Shown: positions 18,466 through 29,158, numbered from the stretch's first letter. The stretch: DNA of 64,000 nt from Arcobacter sp. (GCA_024637195.1 JAGXFN010000002.1:273723-337722); one strand, 5' to 3'. The notes: a model not told the origin generated them from the letters alone. A program made the numbers and translations.

Positions 18466-20268
18466 TTAGACCTTGGACTGGATCGTGATCTTTGTCGCTT
18501 CGAACATCTCTTGGGCTTTTTTGATCATCGGTTCTTCCATGATAGACGCTGTATCGATCTCTTTACTGGCCTCATCGAGCCGGCTTAGGTCTTCATTGCC
18601 GCACCCTGATACACACGAGCCGTCAATGATCTCATCTTCGAGCATGGAGAAACTCTCTTGCAGCGGCTGTGCATCCATCTCCTGAGCACTCGGGGTGTAA
18701 TGCGCCTGTGAAGAAGAGTCCTGGTCTGGCTCTATGTCCGCCGGGCTGCTCTTTTCTTCTTGGGTATACACAGGCTCGGGTTGCTCAGCCGAAGGAGGCG
18801 GTGTCTCTTTTGAACAGCTGAGGTTTTTGATCTTCGTCTCAAAGCCGAAAATATCTTTGACGAAATGATTGATCACGCCCCATCCGTGGCGCAGTTTCTC
18901 TTTGCACTCCCCTTCCGCGCAGCTCTCCCAGGTCAATTTCCCCTCTTCAAAACTGACATAGGAGATGTTTTCGGTGAAACATTTGCCCAGTTCCGCACTT
19001 CTGTCGTTTAAGGCACGAAGAAGTTTTTCAAAATTGAGCAGACCGGTGTCGGGCTTGGTCTCTTTCTGCATTTCCGTGTTCTTATGCTCTTGCACTTGAG
19101 CTGTTTCATTGTCCGCAAGGGTGTCGCTCTCTTCAGAAGAAGGCTCTTGTCGTGGCGGCTCCGCTTTTTTCATGGTGATCTCGGGACGTTCGATCTGTGC
19201 TTCTAGCTCCTCGATCATCTGGTCGACCTCTTTGATACGAAGGGCTTCGAGCATCTTGAAAAAGACAAGAGAGAGGACAAAAGAGCCGTCGGCATTGAGG
19301 CCAAAGAGCGATTTTGCATCGCTGAGAATCCTGAAAAAACGTTCCAGTATCAGGGTTGAGTATGCCCTGTCTTGCTGATAGAGCCGATCTTTGAGATAGG
19401 CGATAAGCTCGTCTACGACCATTTCAGCCTCGTAATCCTCCAAAGCCTTCACATGCGCTATAACCGCCGCTTGGTCTTTGGCAAAGATGGATTTAAAGAT
19501 GGCATTGATAAACTCAGGATCGACAAGTCCGAGCATATCGGTCACTGTCTGCATATCGACGAAGTTCTTAGAGAAGATAATGGCCTGGTCAAGCAGGGTC
19601 AGGGTGTCTCGGAGCGAGCCGGAACCGCTTCGCGCCAGGATCTCAAGGGCCTCATTTTGATACTCGATCTTCTCTAGATGCAGGATATGCGAGAGGTGGT
19701 TGACGATATTGACCGTCGAGATTTTCTTGAAACGAAAATGTTGTGTCCTGCTGAGAATAGTTGCCGGGAGTTTTAGGGGATCTGTCGTCGCCAGGATGAA
19801 CTTGACAAAGCGCGGCGGCTCTTCAAGGGTCTTCAGTAGAGCGTTAAATGCCTCTTTTGTCAGCATATGGACTTCATCAATGATAAAGATCTTAAAGCGT
19901 GCACTTGCCGGCTTGTATTTGGTGTGTTCTATCAGGTCGCGGATGTCGTCAATCTTGCGGCTGGATGCGGCGTCCATCTCGATGATGTCGATATGGCGTC
20001 CCTCATTGGCCATCATGCAGTGCTCACAGACCTCACAAGGCCTGGAACCTGGTCCGGTGTCACACATCAAGGCCTTGGCAAAGATTCGTGCTGTTGAAGT
20101 CTTGCCTGAGCCTCTGAGACCGGAGAAAAGATAGGCATGCGAAAGTCGGCTTGAATCGAGTGCAAGTGAAAGGGTCTGAGAGATCGTCTCTTGGCCGATA
20201 AGGTCCTCGAAACGTTTAGGACGGTATTTTAATGCTAAGACTTCTGATTTTGTTTCAGAAAGATTCAT
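18466..20268 (-). CDS. dnaX: DNA polymerase III subunits gamma and tau
   Basis: Clamp-loader ATPase of the replisome. The 600 residues have the Walker A loop GLRGSGKT (50-57), the zinc site cysteines C69, C78, C81 and C84, the Walker B/DEXX region IDEVHMLTKEAF, the sensor LSRTQHF, and a long acidic, low-complexity linker (about 365-560) of the tau type. The opening LALKYRPKRFEDLIGQE is typical. No second, truncated gamma product can be deduced. It is convergent with the small lipoprotein gene. Confidence 0.95.
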   Translation of the reverse strand: MNLSETKSEVLALKYRPKRFEDLIGQETISQTLSLALDSSRLSHAYLFSGLRGSGKTSTARIFAKALMCDTGPGSRPCEVCEHCMMANEGRHIDIIEMDAASSRKIDDIRDLIEHTKYKPASARFKIFIIDEVHMLTKEAFNALLKTLEEPPRFVKFILATTDPLKLPATILSRTQHFRFKKISTVNIVNHLSHILHLEKIEYQNEALEILARSGSGSLRDTLTLLDQAIIFSKNFVDMQTVTDMLGLVDPEFINAIFKSIFAKDQAAVIAHVKALEDYEAEMVVDELIAYLKDRLYQQDRAYSTLILERFFRILSDAKSLFGLNADGSFVLSLVFFKMLEALRIKEVDQMIEELEAQIERPEITMKKAEPPRQEPSSEESDTLADNETAQVQEHKNTEMQKETKPDTGLLNFEKLLRALNDRSAELGKCFTENISYVSFEEGKLTWESCAEGECKEKLRHGWGVINHFVKDIFGFETKIKNLSCSKETPPPSAEQPEPVYTQEEKSSPADIEPDQDSSSQAHYTPSAQEMDAQPLQESFSMLEDEIIDGSCVSGCGNEDLSRLDEASKEIDTASIMEEPMIKKAQEMFEATKITIQSKV

Positions 20269-20414
20269 TGTTTGAACTTCCCTTGCGTGTTTTCTTTCAA
20301 CTATAGGCCTCGTGGTGTTTGTTGTATTGATATTATCATAAGAAGATTAAAGAGAGGGTAAATCTGAGCTTCTTTTCGCTTTGGACGAGAGGGCAAAACC
20401 CTTACACCGGCACC

Positions 20415-21158
20415 CTACTGATCCAGCCATTTTTTAGCCACGGCACGCAAGGCTTCGGGGTTTTCCGAAGCGAAGAGCTTCAGCTCTGTTTTTTCAAATC
20501 TTTTTGAGAAGTCATAGTGGTGCTCGAGGTACTCTACTATCGCTTCTCCGGAGTGGATAAGCAGCGTGTTGCCTTTGAAGTACTTCCCGATGGACTCTGC
20601 GATCAAAGGAAAATGGGTACAGCCGAGAATGATCGCATCGGGGTGCTGAAGATCCTTGAAGTAGTGGTGCATGGTACTCTCAAGCACCTCTCCGCAATAG
20701 AGTCCCTCTTCGACAATGGGGACGAAGAGACCGGTGGCCCGCGCGGAGATGTTTGAAAACTTGTTTGATATCAGGGGGATCTCATAGGCGCGCGATTTGA
20801 TCGTTGCCTGCGTTGCGATGACCAGAATATTGGCATTCTTGTCGCTGATGGCATTTTCAACAGCCAAAATCCCCGGTTCGACAACACCGATAACAGGGCA
20901 GTGGGCATGGGCTTTTAGCTCGTCTAAAGCGTAGGCGCTGACGGTATTGCAAGCGGTGATTAGAAGGTCGATGTCGAAGTTTTTGAAAAACTCCAGGGCT
21001 TCAAGGGAGTAGCGGATGATGGTATTGGCATCTTTGACACCGTAGGGAACACGGGCGGTATCACCGAAATAGATGATCTCTTCAAAGAGCTTGTGCTCCA
21101 GCAGGCTTTTTACAACTGTTAGCCCGCCAACTCCGCTGTCAAATACACCGACTCGCAT
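20415..21158 (-). CDS. murI: glutamate racemase
   Basis: Supplies D-glutamate for peptidoglycan. The 247 residues include the N-terminal FDSGVGGLTV (D7, S8), the two catalytic cysteines C70 (TACNT) and C180 (LGCTH), and IYFGDTARVPYG. The length is that of the family. It lies between rho and dnaX on the minus strand, 64 bases after rho, and could be read from the rho transcript. Confidence 0.95.
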   Translation of the reverse strand: MRVGVFDSGVGGLTVVKSLLEHKLFEEIIYFGDTARVPYGVKDANTIIRYSLEALEFFKNFDIDLLITACNTVSAYALDELKAHAHCPVIGVVEPGILAVENAISDKNANILVIATQATIKSRAYEIPLISNKFSNISARATGLFVPIVEEGLYCGEVLESTMHHYFKDLQHPDAIILGCTHFPLIAESIGKYFKGNTLLIHSGEAIVEYLEHHYDFSKRFEKTELKLFASENPEALRAVAKKWLDQ

Positions 21159-21222
21159 CAGTTAGACACGCTTGGGTAGTTACTTTTCATCATTTTTGCT
21201 TCCCGGTTTTGCAAGATTAAGA

Positions 21223-22554
21223 TTACGCGCCTTCGTTCATCAGGTTTAAGAACTCTTCATTGTCTTTGGTCTTTTGCATCTGGCCAAAGATGAATTGAAG
21301 GGCTTTGATCTCGTTCTCTTGCTTGTGCAGCATAGAGCGAAGGACAAAGACTTTTTTGAGTACGTCTTCGCCGATAAGAAGCTCTTCTTTACGTGTTCCG
21401 GATTTGAGCAAGTCAAGGGCCGGGAAGATGCGGCGTTCCGCGATATGGCGGCTGAGCACGATCTCGGAGTTACCTGTTCCTTTGAACTCTTCAAAGATGA
21501 CCTCGTCCATACGGCTTCCTGTTTCGACAAGTGCCGTGGCGATGATGGTGAGGCTTCCGCCGTTTTCGATGTTACGCGCCGCACCGAAGAAACGTTTTGG
21601 TTTGTGCAGGGCATTGGCATCCACACCGCCTGAAAGGACTTTTCCGGACGAAGGAGTCACGGTGTTGTATGCGCGGGCAAGTCGGGTGATCGAGTCGAGC
21701 AGGATTACAACATCCTTACCCATCTCGACGCGGCGCTTTGCACGCTCGATGACAAGTTCTGCGACCTTTACATGGTTCTTGGCCGGCTCGTCGAAGGTCG
21801 AGTTGTAGACCTCTCCTTTGACGGAGCGCTCCATATCGGTAACCTCTTCGGGGCGCTCATCCACCAGCAGGACCATCAGTTCGATCTCGGGGTGGTTGTG
21901 GCTGATGCCGTGTGCAAGTTCTTTCATGAGCTCTGTTTTTCCCGAGCGCGGAGGGGCGACGATAAGACCGCGCTGTCCCTTTCCGATAGGCGAGAAAAGA
22001 TCCAGCATACGCCCTGTCACTTTGTTGGCATCAAATTCGAGTTTGATCTGGTCAAGAGCGTAGATAGGGGTCAGGTTTTCAAACAGCGGACGTTTTTTGC
22101 TCTCTTCAGGCGGAAGGTAGTTGATCGCTTCGATCTTTAGCAGAGCGTAATAGCGCTCCTGCTCTTTTGGCGGGCGGACCTGTCCGGTGACGACATCTCC
22201 GTTTCGAAGGGCAAAACGGCGGATCTGTGTGCTTGACACATAGGCGTCATTTACAGAATCAGAAAAGTTTTTGTCGATACCGCGCAAGAAACCGTAACCG
22301 TCTTGCATGATCTCCAAGATCCCCGTAAAGAGGATAAACCCGCCTTTGTTCGTCTGTGCTTTCAAAATCTCAAAAAGGAGATCCTGACGTTTTAGCTCAT
22401 TAGGAAGCTCGACTTTAAGCTCTTCGGCGATCTCGATCAGCAGATCAAGAGGTTTTGTTCGCAGGGCTTCTACGTTATAGCCTTCGACAGGCACATGGGT
22501 TCTGTTGGTTTTCTTGTTCGTGGTGGGTGTATTGGTGTTCGAGTTTGTGCTCAT
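21223..22554 (-). CDS. rho: transcription termination factor Rho
   Basis: Hexameric RNA helicase that ends transcription. The 443 residues contain a short threonine/asparagine-rich N-terminus, the Rho N-terminal helical domain ([13 protein letters not shown]), the cold-shock-like RNA-binding domain (GYGFLRG), the P-loop [12 protein letters not shown], the Walker B-like [15 protein letters not shown] and the Q/R-loop region [15 protein letters not shown]. Length and motifs are standard. Its promoter must lie in the AT-rich gap shared with pgi. Confidence 0.97.
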   Translation of the reverse strand: MSTNSNTNTPTTNKKTNRTHVPVEGYNVEALRTKPLDLLIEIAEELKVELPNELKRQDLLFEILKAQTNKGGFILFTGILEIMQDGYGFLRGIDKNFSDSVNDAYVSSTQIRRFALRNGDVVTGQVRPPKEQERYYALLKIEAINYLPPEESKKRPLFENLTPIYALDQIKLEFDANKVTGRMLDLFSPIGKGQRGLIVAPPRSGKTELMKELAHGISHNHPEIELMVLLVDERPEEVTDMERSVKGEVYNSTFDEPAKNHVKVAELVIERAKRRVEMGKDVVILLDSITRLARAYNTVTPSSGKVLSGGVDANALHKPKRFFGAARNIENGGSLTIIATALVETGSRMDEVIFEEFKGTGNSEIVLSRHIAERRIFPALDLLKSGTRKEELLIGEDVLKKVFVLRSMLHKQENEIKALQFIFGQMQKTKDNEEFLNLMNEGA

Positions 22555-22760
22555 TTTGCCTCGTTTAGGGGATTGTTTTCAGAAGTGGCAGCTCTATGGC
22601 TGTGAGAGATTTAGGTATTTGTTTGGTGAGATTGTATAATATCTTTACGAACTTGTCAAGTTTATAAGAACTATATAAGTTAATATCAAATATATTATGA
22701 ACTTTCTTGGCTAAATAGTAAAATATGATATAATTTCACAGATTAAAACAGGAAGTAGCA
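22555..22760. promoter_or_regulatory. divergent rho/pgi promoter region
   Basis: An AT-rich 206-base gap. For pgi, a perfect TATAAT stands at 22729-22734, about 27 bases before the ATG, preceded by A/T tracts rather than a -35 box; the ribosome site is AGGAAG. For rho, a TATTAT on the minus strand at 22641-22636 would leave a leader of about 75-80 bases. No hairpin of note was seen. Confidence 0.5.
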
Positions 22761-23969
22761 ATGAACAATAAACTATTTTTCAGTACCAAGGTCAACGAAG
22801 CCTTCTCTTCCGTTATCTCCAAAGAGAGTGAAAAAGTGGGTTTTTACCATTTGTGCGATGTCGATACGAGCGAGTACAAGAACTATGCCAAGAGTATAAA
22901 ACAGAAGGATATCGTTGTCGTGGGTATCGGAGGAAGCGCTTTAGGGACCTCGGCGATCCACCATTTTCTGGGGCTGGGAAAGCATTTTGAGAAGAGCCTG
23001 CACTTTATTGACACGACTGATCCTCTGGTGCTTAACCAAAAAATAGAACAGATTGATCTGGGTGATGTGCTCTTTCTTATCATTTCCAAATCCGGCACAA
23101 CCGTAGAGACGATAGCGGCCTTAAAATACCTGCAGACCTTTGTTCCTATCTCAAAAGAGAACTATGCCGTGATAACTGACCTTGACTCGCCTTTGGAAGA
23201 GTTTGCCAATGCGTACGGGCTTAAGGTCTTCAATATCCCTGACAATGTCGGCGGACGTTTCTCTGTACTCAGTGCCGTGGGTCTTGTTCCGCTGGCTATC
23301 ATCGGCGTCGATATCGATGCGCTTTTGGCAGGAGCAAAAAAGATCAAGACCTCCTTTTTTGAAAATCAGGACTATTGCGAAAAACTCCTGAGCAAAGCGA
23401 CTTATTACGCGCAGGTGAGCAATGCCTACAACATCAACTGCCTCTTCTCCTACTCCGAAGCTTTCAGAGAGTTCAATGCCTGGTATGTGCAGCTGTGGGG
23501 CGAGAGTCTGGGCAAACTCCAGCGCCACTCCCAGCTTCACGTCGGCCTGACCCCCGTAGGCCTTATCGGACCGACCGATCAGCACTCCTTTTTGCAGCTC
23601 ATCGTTGACGGAAAACGCGACAAGACGGTCACGGTAATAAAGATCAAAGATTTTGAAAACAACATCAAGATCCCGGATGTTTCTCTGCCGGCATTGGAAA
23701 AGCTTGATGTGCTCAACGGCTACGGTTTCTCTGAACTGATCAATATGCAAGCCGATGCGATGATCGACTCTTTGGAGCAGCTTGAGTTTATCCCGCTTGA
23801 TGTGATAGAAATAGAGCGGGTCAATGAAGAGACGATAGGCGAACTGCTCTACTATTATGAACTTCTAACAGCGCTTGTCGCACAGATGCTCGATATCAAC
23901 GCCTACGATCAGCCTGGTGTAGAAATGGGCAAAATCATCTTAAAAGAAAAAATGGCAGGGAAAAAATAA
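22761..23969 (+). CDS. pgi: glucose-6-phosphate isomerase
   Basis: Interconverts glucose 6-phosphate and fructose 6-phosphate. The 402 residues form the short version of the enzyme, as in Campylobacterota. Visible landmarks are VVGIGGSALG, ISKSGTTVET (phosphate-binding), GGRFSVLSAVGL, WGESLGKLQ with the catalytic glutamate, and QHSFLQLIVDG with the ring-opening histidine. The stop overlaps galE by one base, so it is coupled to the nucleotide-sugar pathway that supplies the polysaccharide locus downstream. Confidence 0.95.
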   Translation: MNNKLFFSTKVNEAFSSVISKESEKVGFYHLCDVDTSEYKNYAKSIKQKDIVVVGIGGSALGTSAIHHFLGLGKHFEKSLHFIDTTDPLVLNQKIEQIDLGDVLFLIISKSGTTVETIAALKYLQTFVPISKENYAVITDLDSPLEEFANAYGLKVFNIPDNVGGRFSVLSAVGLVPLAIIGVDIDALLAGAKKIKTSFFENQDYCEKLLSKATYYAQVSNAYNINCLFSYSEAFREFNAWYVQLWGESLGKLQRHSQLHVGLTPVGLIGPTDQHSFLQLIVDGKRDKTVTVIKIKDFENNIKIPDVSLPALEKLDVLNGYGFSELINMQADAMIDSLEQLEFIPLDVIEIERVNEETIGELLYYYELLTALVAQMLDINAYDQPGVEMGKIILKEKMAGKK

Positions 23970-24991
23970 TGCATATTTTAGTCACAGGCGGCGCGGGCTA
24001 CATCGGCTCGCATGTTGTCAAGCAGCTCATAGAGAACACACAAGCGAGCGTCACGATCATTGACAACCTCTCTACGGGACACAACGCCACTATTGAGACC
24101 TTGGAAAAAATCTTTGATGCGAACAAAAAAGAGGGACGAAGCTTCACTTTTATCCAGGCGGAGCTCTCTGATTTTGCCAGGGTAGATGAGATATTTTCAG
24201 ACAACAGCTTTGACGCGCTTATCCATTTTGCCGCCAGCATCGTTGTTCCAGAATCGGTAGAAAACCCTCTGAAATACTACATGAACAATACGGTCAATAC
24301 AACGAATATTATCAATATGTGCGTCAAACACAAGGTTGCCAAGATGATCTTCTCCTCAACAGCCGCAGTCTACGGCGACGCCAAAGAGATCCCAGTCAAA
24401 GAGACGACCCTCACCGCGCCGATTAACCCTTACGGCTGGAGCAAACTGATGAGCGAGCAGGTGATCAAAGACGCCTGTGCGGCGCATGAGGGCTTTGATG
24501 CGGTCATACTGCGCTACTTCAATGTTGCCGGAGCCGACGCTCAGAACAGGATAGGTCAGAGCTTTCCCAATGCGACCCATCTGATCAAAGTCGCGGCCCA
24601 GACGGTTATCGGGCAAAGAGATAAGATGTATCTTTTCGGTGAGGACTATGAGACAAAAGACGGGACCTGCGAGCGCGACTATATTCACGTGGATGACCTG
24701 GCCTCGGCGCATCTTAGAGCCTTGGAGTACCTGGACCGAGACGACAAGGTCTCGCCGAACATCTTCAATGTGGGCTATGGCCACGGTTTCAGTGTTGCCG
24801 AGGTAATAGAAACGATGAAAGAGATCAGCGGCGTCGATTTCAAGGTAGAGAAAGTTCCTCGGCGTGCAGGAGATCCTGCCATCTTGATCTCCGACAATTC
24901 CAAAACTAAAAAAGTCTTGGACTGGAAGCCGAAGTTTGATGATATCAGACTGATCTGTCAGACGGCGCTTGACTGGGAGAAGTTGGTATAG
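23969..24991 (+). CDS. galE: UDP-glucose 4-epimerase
   Basis: Extended short-chain dehydrogenase that interconverts UDP-glucose and UDP-galactose, perhaps also the N-acetyl forms. The 340 residues have the NAD loop GGAGYIGSH (7-15), the serine/threonine S130-T131 in FSSTAAVYGD and the catalytic Y155-x3-K159 (PYGWSK). TSGSG-type regions and the C-terminal RRAGDPAILISD are typical of GalE. The ATG overlaps the pgi stop (TAATG). Confidence 0.93.
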   Translation: MHILVTGGAGYIGSHVVKQLIENTQASVTIIDNLSTGHNATIETLEKIFDANKKEGRSFTFIQAELSDFARVDEIFSDNSFDALIHFAASIVVPESVENPLKYYMNNTVNTTNIINMCVKHKVAKMIFSSTAAVYGDAKEIPVKETTLTAPINPYGWSKLMSEQVIKDACAAHEGFDAVILRYFNVAGADAQNRIGQSFPNATHLIKVAAQTVIGQRDKMYLFGEDYETKDGTCERDYIHVDDLASAHLRALEYLDRDDKVSPNIFNVGYGHGFSVAEVIETMKEISGVDFKVEKVPRRAGDPAILISDNSKTKKVLDWKPKFDDIRLICQTALDWEKLV

Positions 24992-25123
24992 TGAGGATTT
25001 CTTTAGAAGCTGACGCCTTCTTTTTGCTTCTTTTTTCTACACTGTTACGCGTTGGCTTCATGCAAAAGCAAGATTTAACCCCTTTGTTAGCTCCGTCTTG
25101 GTATAAAGAAAAATTACTTTCAA

Positions 25124-25129
25124 TATAAT
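25124..25129 (+). promoter_or_regulatory. metK -10 box
   Basis: TATAAT at 25124-25129 lies 15 bases before the metK ATG, giving a leader of only about 9 bases with AGGATAG. A weak stem AGAAGC/GCCTTCT with a T-tract just after galE (about 25005-25026) may be a terminator. Nothing resembling a SAM riboswitch is visible in the 153-base gap. Confidence 0.5.
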
Positions 25130-25144
25130 TTATAGGATAGCATT

Positions 25145-26338
25145 ATGTATCTTTTTACATCCGAAGTTGTAAGCCCGGGACATCCGGACAAGTGTGCTGA
25201 TATCATTGCCGACAGTATTGTTGACAAACTCATCATGGAAGACCCCAATTCGCGCGTCGCTTCTGAGGTTTTTGTCGCCGGAAAACATGTCATCATCGGC
25301 GGCGAGGTGACCACCCACGCCAAGGTAAGCGCGGCAGGATACAAGAAGATCGTCCTGGACGCCTTGGCAAAGATCGGCTATGACGGAAAAGCAGCCTTTT
25401 CAAAACAGGAGTGCCTGCATCCCGATGATGTTGAGGTTCAAGTCCTCTTAAACCAACAATCCCCTGAGATAAACCAGGGTGTTGACCAGGCAGACGGCGA
25501 GATCGGTGCCGGCGATCAGGGGATTATGTTCGGCTATGCGGACAGTGAGACAGCGGACTATATGCCATCGGCTATCACCTACGCACGTATGCTGATGGAA
25601 AAGGTCTACAACTACGCGCTTAAACACAACCACAAACTCGGCGTCGATATCAAGACCCAGGTCACGATGGATTATGTCACAAAAGACAACTTCGAGTCCT
25701 GCCGTCCACAGTCAATCCACACTATCGTCGTCTCCGCACCCTGTGTTCATACGATGAAGATCGAAGAGGTGCGCGAGCTTATCATGGGCCTCATCCTTGA
25801 TACAGCGCTTCCGACAAACCTGTTCGATCCTCAAAACTGTGTTATCCATATCAACCCGACGGGCAAATATGTATCACACTCCTCACTGCATGACTCCGGT
25901 CTGACAGGTCGCAAGTTAATCGTCGACAGTTTCGGTGGATATGCTCCTATCGGCGGAGGGGCACAGTCATCAAAAGATTATACGAAAGTCGATAGAAGCG
26001 GACTTTACGCAGGACGCTGGATCGCTAAAAATATCGTCGCATCTGGTCTGGCCAAAAAAACACTGATTCAGCTCTCTTATGCTATTGGCGTTGCAAAACC
26101 TGTTTCAGTCACGGTTGATACGATGGGAACAGGTCTTATTGACGATGCAAAGCTTTCAGACTTTGTTTTGCAAACCTTTGCGCTCACCCCGCGTTGGATC
26201 ACCGAAAAGTTCAGCCTGAACAAGCCTTCGGCTGAGACCTTTTTGTACGCCGATGTCGCTGCCCGCGGCCAGGTAGGCCAGAGCGACTATCCATGGGAAA
26301 AGCTCGATGCCGTGGATACTTTCAAAACACTTTTATAA
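25145..26338 (+). CDS. metK: S-adenosylmethionine synthetase
   Basis: Makes SAM from methionine and ATP. The 397 residues have the three-domain architecture with GHPDKCADIIADSIVD (H13, D15), the loop GAGDQGIMFGYA, and the phosphate loop GGGAQSSKDYTKVDRSG. The last motif usually reads GGGAFSGKDPTKVDRSA; the substitutions here are conservative and occur in related proteobacteria. It is followed after 18 bases by ugd, which probably shares its transcript. Confidence 0.96.
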   Translation: MYLFTSEVVSPGHPDKCADIIADSIVDKLIMEDPNSRVASEVFVAGKHVIIGGEVTTHAKVSAAGYKKIVLDALAKIGYDGKAAFSKQECLHPDDVEVQVLLNQQSPEINQGVDQADGEIGAGDQGIMFGYADSETADYMPSAITYARMLMEKVYNYALKHNHKLGVDIKTQVTMDYVTKDNFESCRPQSIHTIVVSAPCVHTMKIEEVRELIMGLILDTALPTNLFDPQNCVIHINPTGKYVSHSSLHDSGLTGRKLIVDSFGGYAPIGGGAQSSKDYTKVDRSGLYAGRWIAKNIVASGLAKKTLIQLSYAIGVAKPVSVTVDTMGTGLIDDAKLSDFVLQTFALTPRWITEKFSLNKPSAETFLYADVAARGQVGQSDYPWEKLDAVDTFKTLL

Positions 26339-26356
26339 TAAAGAACAAGGAAAAAA

Positions 26357-27682
26357 ATGAAAATATCGGTAATTGGCACAGGCTACGTCGGACTCGTCTC
26401 GGGGACATGTTTCGCGCAGATGGGAAACAGCGTCACCTGTGTAGATATTGATGCAAATAAGATAGTGTCGTTGAAGCAGGGTCATATCCCGATATATGAG
26501 CCGGGTCTGGAAGAGATGGTGCTTGAAAACTACAAAAAAGCGACCCTGAAATTCACGACGGATATTCAAGAGGCGATTGCCTCAACCCGCATCGCTTTTA
26601 TTGCCGTAGGTACGCCGATGGGCGAAGACGGAAGTGCCGATCTGCAGTATGTCCTTGCCGTGGCCAAAAGCATCGGTGAGCATATGCAGGAGTATATGGT
26701 CGTTGTTGACAAGTCAACAGTTCCCGTAGGCACGGCTGAAAAGGTCAAGGCTGAGATCCAGGCGCAGCTTGACAAACGCGGAAGCAGTCTGACATTTGAT
26801 GTCGTATCCAATCCTGAGTTCTTGAAAGAGGGTGCCGCGATCAATGACTTTATGCACCCTGACCGCGTTGTTATCGGTGCTGACTCGGACAAGGCGATGC
26901 AGATTATGCACGACCTTTACGCGCCTTTTATGAAAAACCATGACCGTTTTATCGGTATGGATATCAAATCTGCCGAGATGACAAAGTACACTGCCAACGC
27001 CATGCTTGCTACAAAGATCTCTTTTATGAACGAGATCTCAAATATCTGCGAGCGCGTCGGAGCAGACATCAACAAGGTGCGAAACGGCATTGGTTCAGAC
27101 AGCCGCATCGGCTACAGTTTCATCTATCCGGGTTGCGGCTACGGCGGCTCATGTTTTCCAAAAGATGTCCAGGCGCTTGTAAAGACCTCTCAAGATTTCG
27201 GCTATACGCCGCGCATTCTAGAAGCGGTAGAAGCGGTTAATTATGATCAAAAAAGTGTCATCTCCAAGAAAGTTTTTGCACGTTTTGGTGAAGATCTTCA
27301 CGGCCGGACCTTTGCAGTCTGGGGCTTGGCCTTTAAGCCGGAGACAGATGATATGCGCGAGGCTTCTTCGATCACGATCATCAACGAGCTCACTTCACGC
27401 GGGGCAAAAGTCATCGCTTATGATCCCAAAGCACGCCAAGAAGCCGAAAAACACTACCTTAAGAACAATGCCAATGTCTCGTATGCCGACAGCAAGTATG
27501 AGGTCCTCAAAGACGCAGATGCGCTTATTCTGGTGACCGAGTGGCAAGAGTTCAGAAGCCCTGACTTCGACGAGATCAAAAAACTTCTAAAACATGCGAT
27601 CTTCTTTGACGGGCGCAATCAGTTTGACAAAAAACGCATGGCCGAATACGGTTTTGAATACATCCAGATCGGGGTAAAATAG
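26357..27682 (+). CDS. ugd: UDP-glucose 6-dehydrogenase, copy 1
   Basis: Oxidises UDP-glucose to UDP-glucuronate with two NAD. The 441 residues start with the NAD loop [14 protein letters not shown], contain the catalytic cysteine C266 in [12 protein letters not shown], the conserved lysine of [14 protein letters not shown] (K220), and the C-terminal UDP-binding domain with [14 protein letters not shown]. It is nearly identical in large blocks to the second copy at 30353-31675. Ribosome site AAGGAA. It is followed by a terminator-like hairpin, so it is likely the last gene of the metK transcript. Confidence 0.95.
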   Translation: MKISVIGTGYVGLVSGTCFAQMGNSVTCVDIDANKIVSLKQGHIPIYEPGLEEMVLENYKKATLKFTTDIQEAIASTRIAFIAVGTPMGEDGSADLQYVLAVAKSIGEHMQEYMVVVDKSTVPVGTAEKVKAEIQAQLDKRGSSLTFDVVSNPEFLKEGAAINDFMHPDRVVIGADSDKAMQIMHDLYAPFMKNHDRFIGMDIKSAEMTKYTANAMLATKISFMNEISNICERVGADINKVRNGIGSDSRIGYSFIYPGCGYGGSCFPKDVQALVKTSQDFGYTPRILEAVEAVNYDQKSVISKKVFARFGEDLHGRTFAVWGLAFKPETDDMREASSITIINELTSRGAKVIAYDPKARQEAEKHYLKNNANVSYADSKYEVLKDADALILVTEWQEFRSPDFDEIKKLLKHAIFFDGRNQFDKKRMAEYGFEYIQIGVK

Positions 27683-27709
27683 AAATCTCAGCTGTGAAGA
27701 GATTTTTAA
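27683..27709 (+). terminator. terminator after ugd copy 1
   Basis: AAATCTC (27683-27689) pairs with GAGATTT (27699-27705) around a 9-base loop, and is followed by TTAAA. It starts right at the ugd stop codon. Confidence 0.5.
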
Positions 27710-28012
27710 ACCGATAGCCCAACTCTTTATATTCAGCGCAGAAGTGCTCTCTTCTGTGTCTTCCAGACTATACTCCCTTATTTACAACACGCATTTTCTA
27801 TACTGCTGAGGCCCTATCTCCCGATAAAACACCTGTTATAGCTGCCGCCATTATTCACCCCTCTTTAAGGCTTTAATAATTTATAATCACATAATAAAAT
27901 ATTAATAATTAACTGGATAGAATAACTGAAGTAAATTAATATTGTTATTTATTATTTTAATAAAGATAACAATAAAGAGTAATCTTGATGTTTAGAAAAG
28001 TGGGGATGATCG
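27710..28012 (+). promoter_or_regulatory. AT-rich intergenic region upstream of the polysaccharide operon
   Basis: No gene is seen in this 300-base gap. The second half is extremely A/T-rich and must carry the promoter of the wecB operon; TATAAT-like words occur near 27890. A clear inverted repeat ATTGTTAT (27941-27948) / ATAACAAT (27966-27973) with an inner ATT/AAT pairing sits 40 bases before the wecB start and may be an operator or RNA hairpin. The first half shows nothing recognisable. Confidence 0.45.
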
Positions 28013-29158
28013 TTGAAAAAAATTCTTATTATATTTGGTACGAGGCCGGAGGCTATCAAGATGGCGCCGCTGGTCAGGGCATGTAAGGCTGAAAAAACAT
28101 TTGAAGTCATGGTGTGTGTGACGGCGCAGCATCGGGAGATGCTTGACCAGGTCCTGGAGCTCTTTGAGATCATTCCGGAGTATGACCTTAACATTATGAA
28201 GCCCGGGCAGGATCTTTATGATGTCACGGCCAAGGTTCTTTTGGGCTTGCGTGATGTTTTGCATGCCTTTTCACCGGACCTGGTTCTTGTGCATGGGGAT
28301 ACGACGACAACACTCTCTGCGGCATTGGCAGCATTTTACCAGCGCATAAAGGTCGGACATGTCGAAGCGGGGCTAAGAACCGGAGATATCTATTCGCCCT
28401 GGCCGGAAGAGGCGAACAGGAAGCTGACGACCCAGATCGCTGCCTATCATTTTGCGCCGACCATGACCTCTGAGCAGAACCTGCTGCAAGATGGGGTAAA
28501 CAAGGAAAATATAGTCGTCACGGGCAACACGGTCATCGATGCGCTTTTTATGGCCCTGGAAAAGATTAAAAGCGATCCTGGCCTGGAAGAGAGGATTGTC
28601 ACGTTTATCCATAAGAGTGTCGCTTCGGAACATTTTGACCTCAAGCACTCCAAATTTATCCTTGTGACAGGCCATCGTCGAGAAAACCATGGAAATGGTT
28701 TTATCAATATCTGCAGTGCCCTCAAAGCAATCGCGCAGAAAAATCCCCAGCTGCATATCGTCTATCCCGTACACCTGAACCCGAATGTCCAAAAGCCGGT
28801 CATTGAGCTGCTTTCGGACATTGAAAATGTCCATCTGATAGAGCCGCTGCAGTATGAACATTTCATCTATCTGATGGACAGCTCCTTTTTTATTATCACC
28901 GACAGCGGCGGGGTACAAGAAGAAGCGCCTTCTTTGGGCAAACCGGTTCTGGTCATGCGCGATACGACCGAACGTCCCGAGGCGCTCGAAGCCGGTACGG
29001 TCAAGCTTGTCGGCACAGACAGAGAGCTCATCATCAAAGAGGCGCAGGAGCTTATCGATGTGCCTGCCGCATACGAAAGAATGTCAAAAGCGCACAATCC
29101 TTACGGGGATGGCAGGGCGTGTGAAAAAATCATTAACTTCATAAAGGATCAGCGTTGA
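28013..29158 (+). CDS. wecB: UDP-N-acetylglucosamine 2-epimerase (non-hydrolysing)
   Basis: Converts UDP-GlcNAc to UDP-ManNAc. The 381 residues have [13 protein letters not shown] (8-20), the HRRENHGNG loop and the C-terminal [17 protein letters not shown] motif, all diagnostic of the WecB/MnaA family. The start is TTG 28013 behind GGGGATG; an ATG at 28006 is out of frame. It overlaps wecC by four bases, and the pair should deliver UDP-ManNAcA. First gene of the plus-strand polysaccharide operon. Confidence 0.95.
   Translation: MKKILIIFGTRPEAIKMAPLVRACKAEKTFEVMVCVTAQHREMLDQVLELFEIIPEYDLNIMKPGQDLYDVTAKVLLGLRDVLHAFSPDLVLVHGDTTTTLSAALAAFYQRIKVGHVEAGLRTGDIYSPWPEEANRKLTTQIAAYHFAPTMTSEQNLLQDGVNKENIVVTGNTVIDALFMALEKIKSDPGLEERIVTFIHKSVASEHFDLKHSKFILVTGHRRENHGNGFINICSALKAIAQKNPQLHIVYPVHLNPNVQKPVIELLSDIENVHLIEPLQYEHFIYLMDSSFFIITDSGGVQEEAPSLGKPVLVMRDTTERPEALEAGTVKLVGTDRELIIKEAQELIDVPAAYERMSKAHNPYGDGRACEKIINFIKDQR

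Noticed and set aside
19141..19180. A6G tract in dnaX as a gamma/tau frameshift site
   Set aside because: The heptamer is not in the A-AAA-AAG phase needed for canonical -1 slippage, and no downstream stem was evident.
21305..21808. 167-codon open frame on the plus strand inside rho
   Set aside because: Its protein is serine/arginine-rich and matches no family; it is a shadow of rho on the opposite strand.
24992..25144. Possible SAM riboswitch before metK
   Set aside because: No conserved SAM-I/II/III core is visible and the -10 box leaves only about nine leader bases.
28373..28918. 181-codon minus-strand frame inside wecB
   Set aside because: wecB is a clear family member on the plus strand; this is an antisense shadow with no motif or ribosome site.
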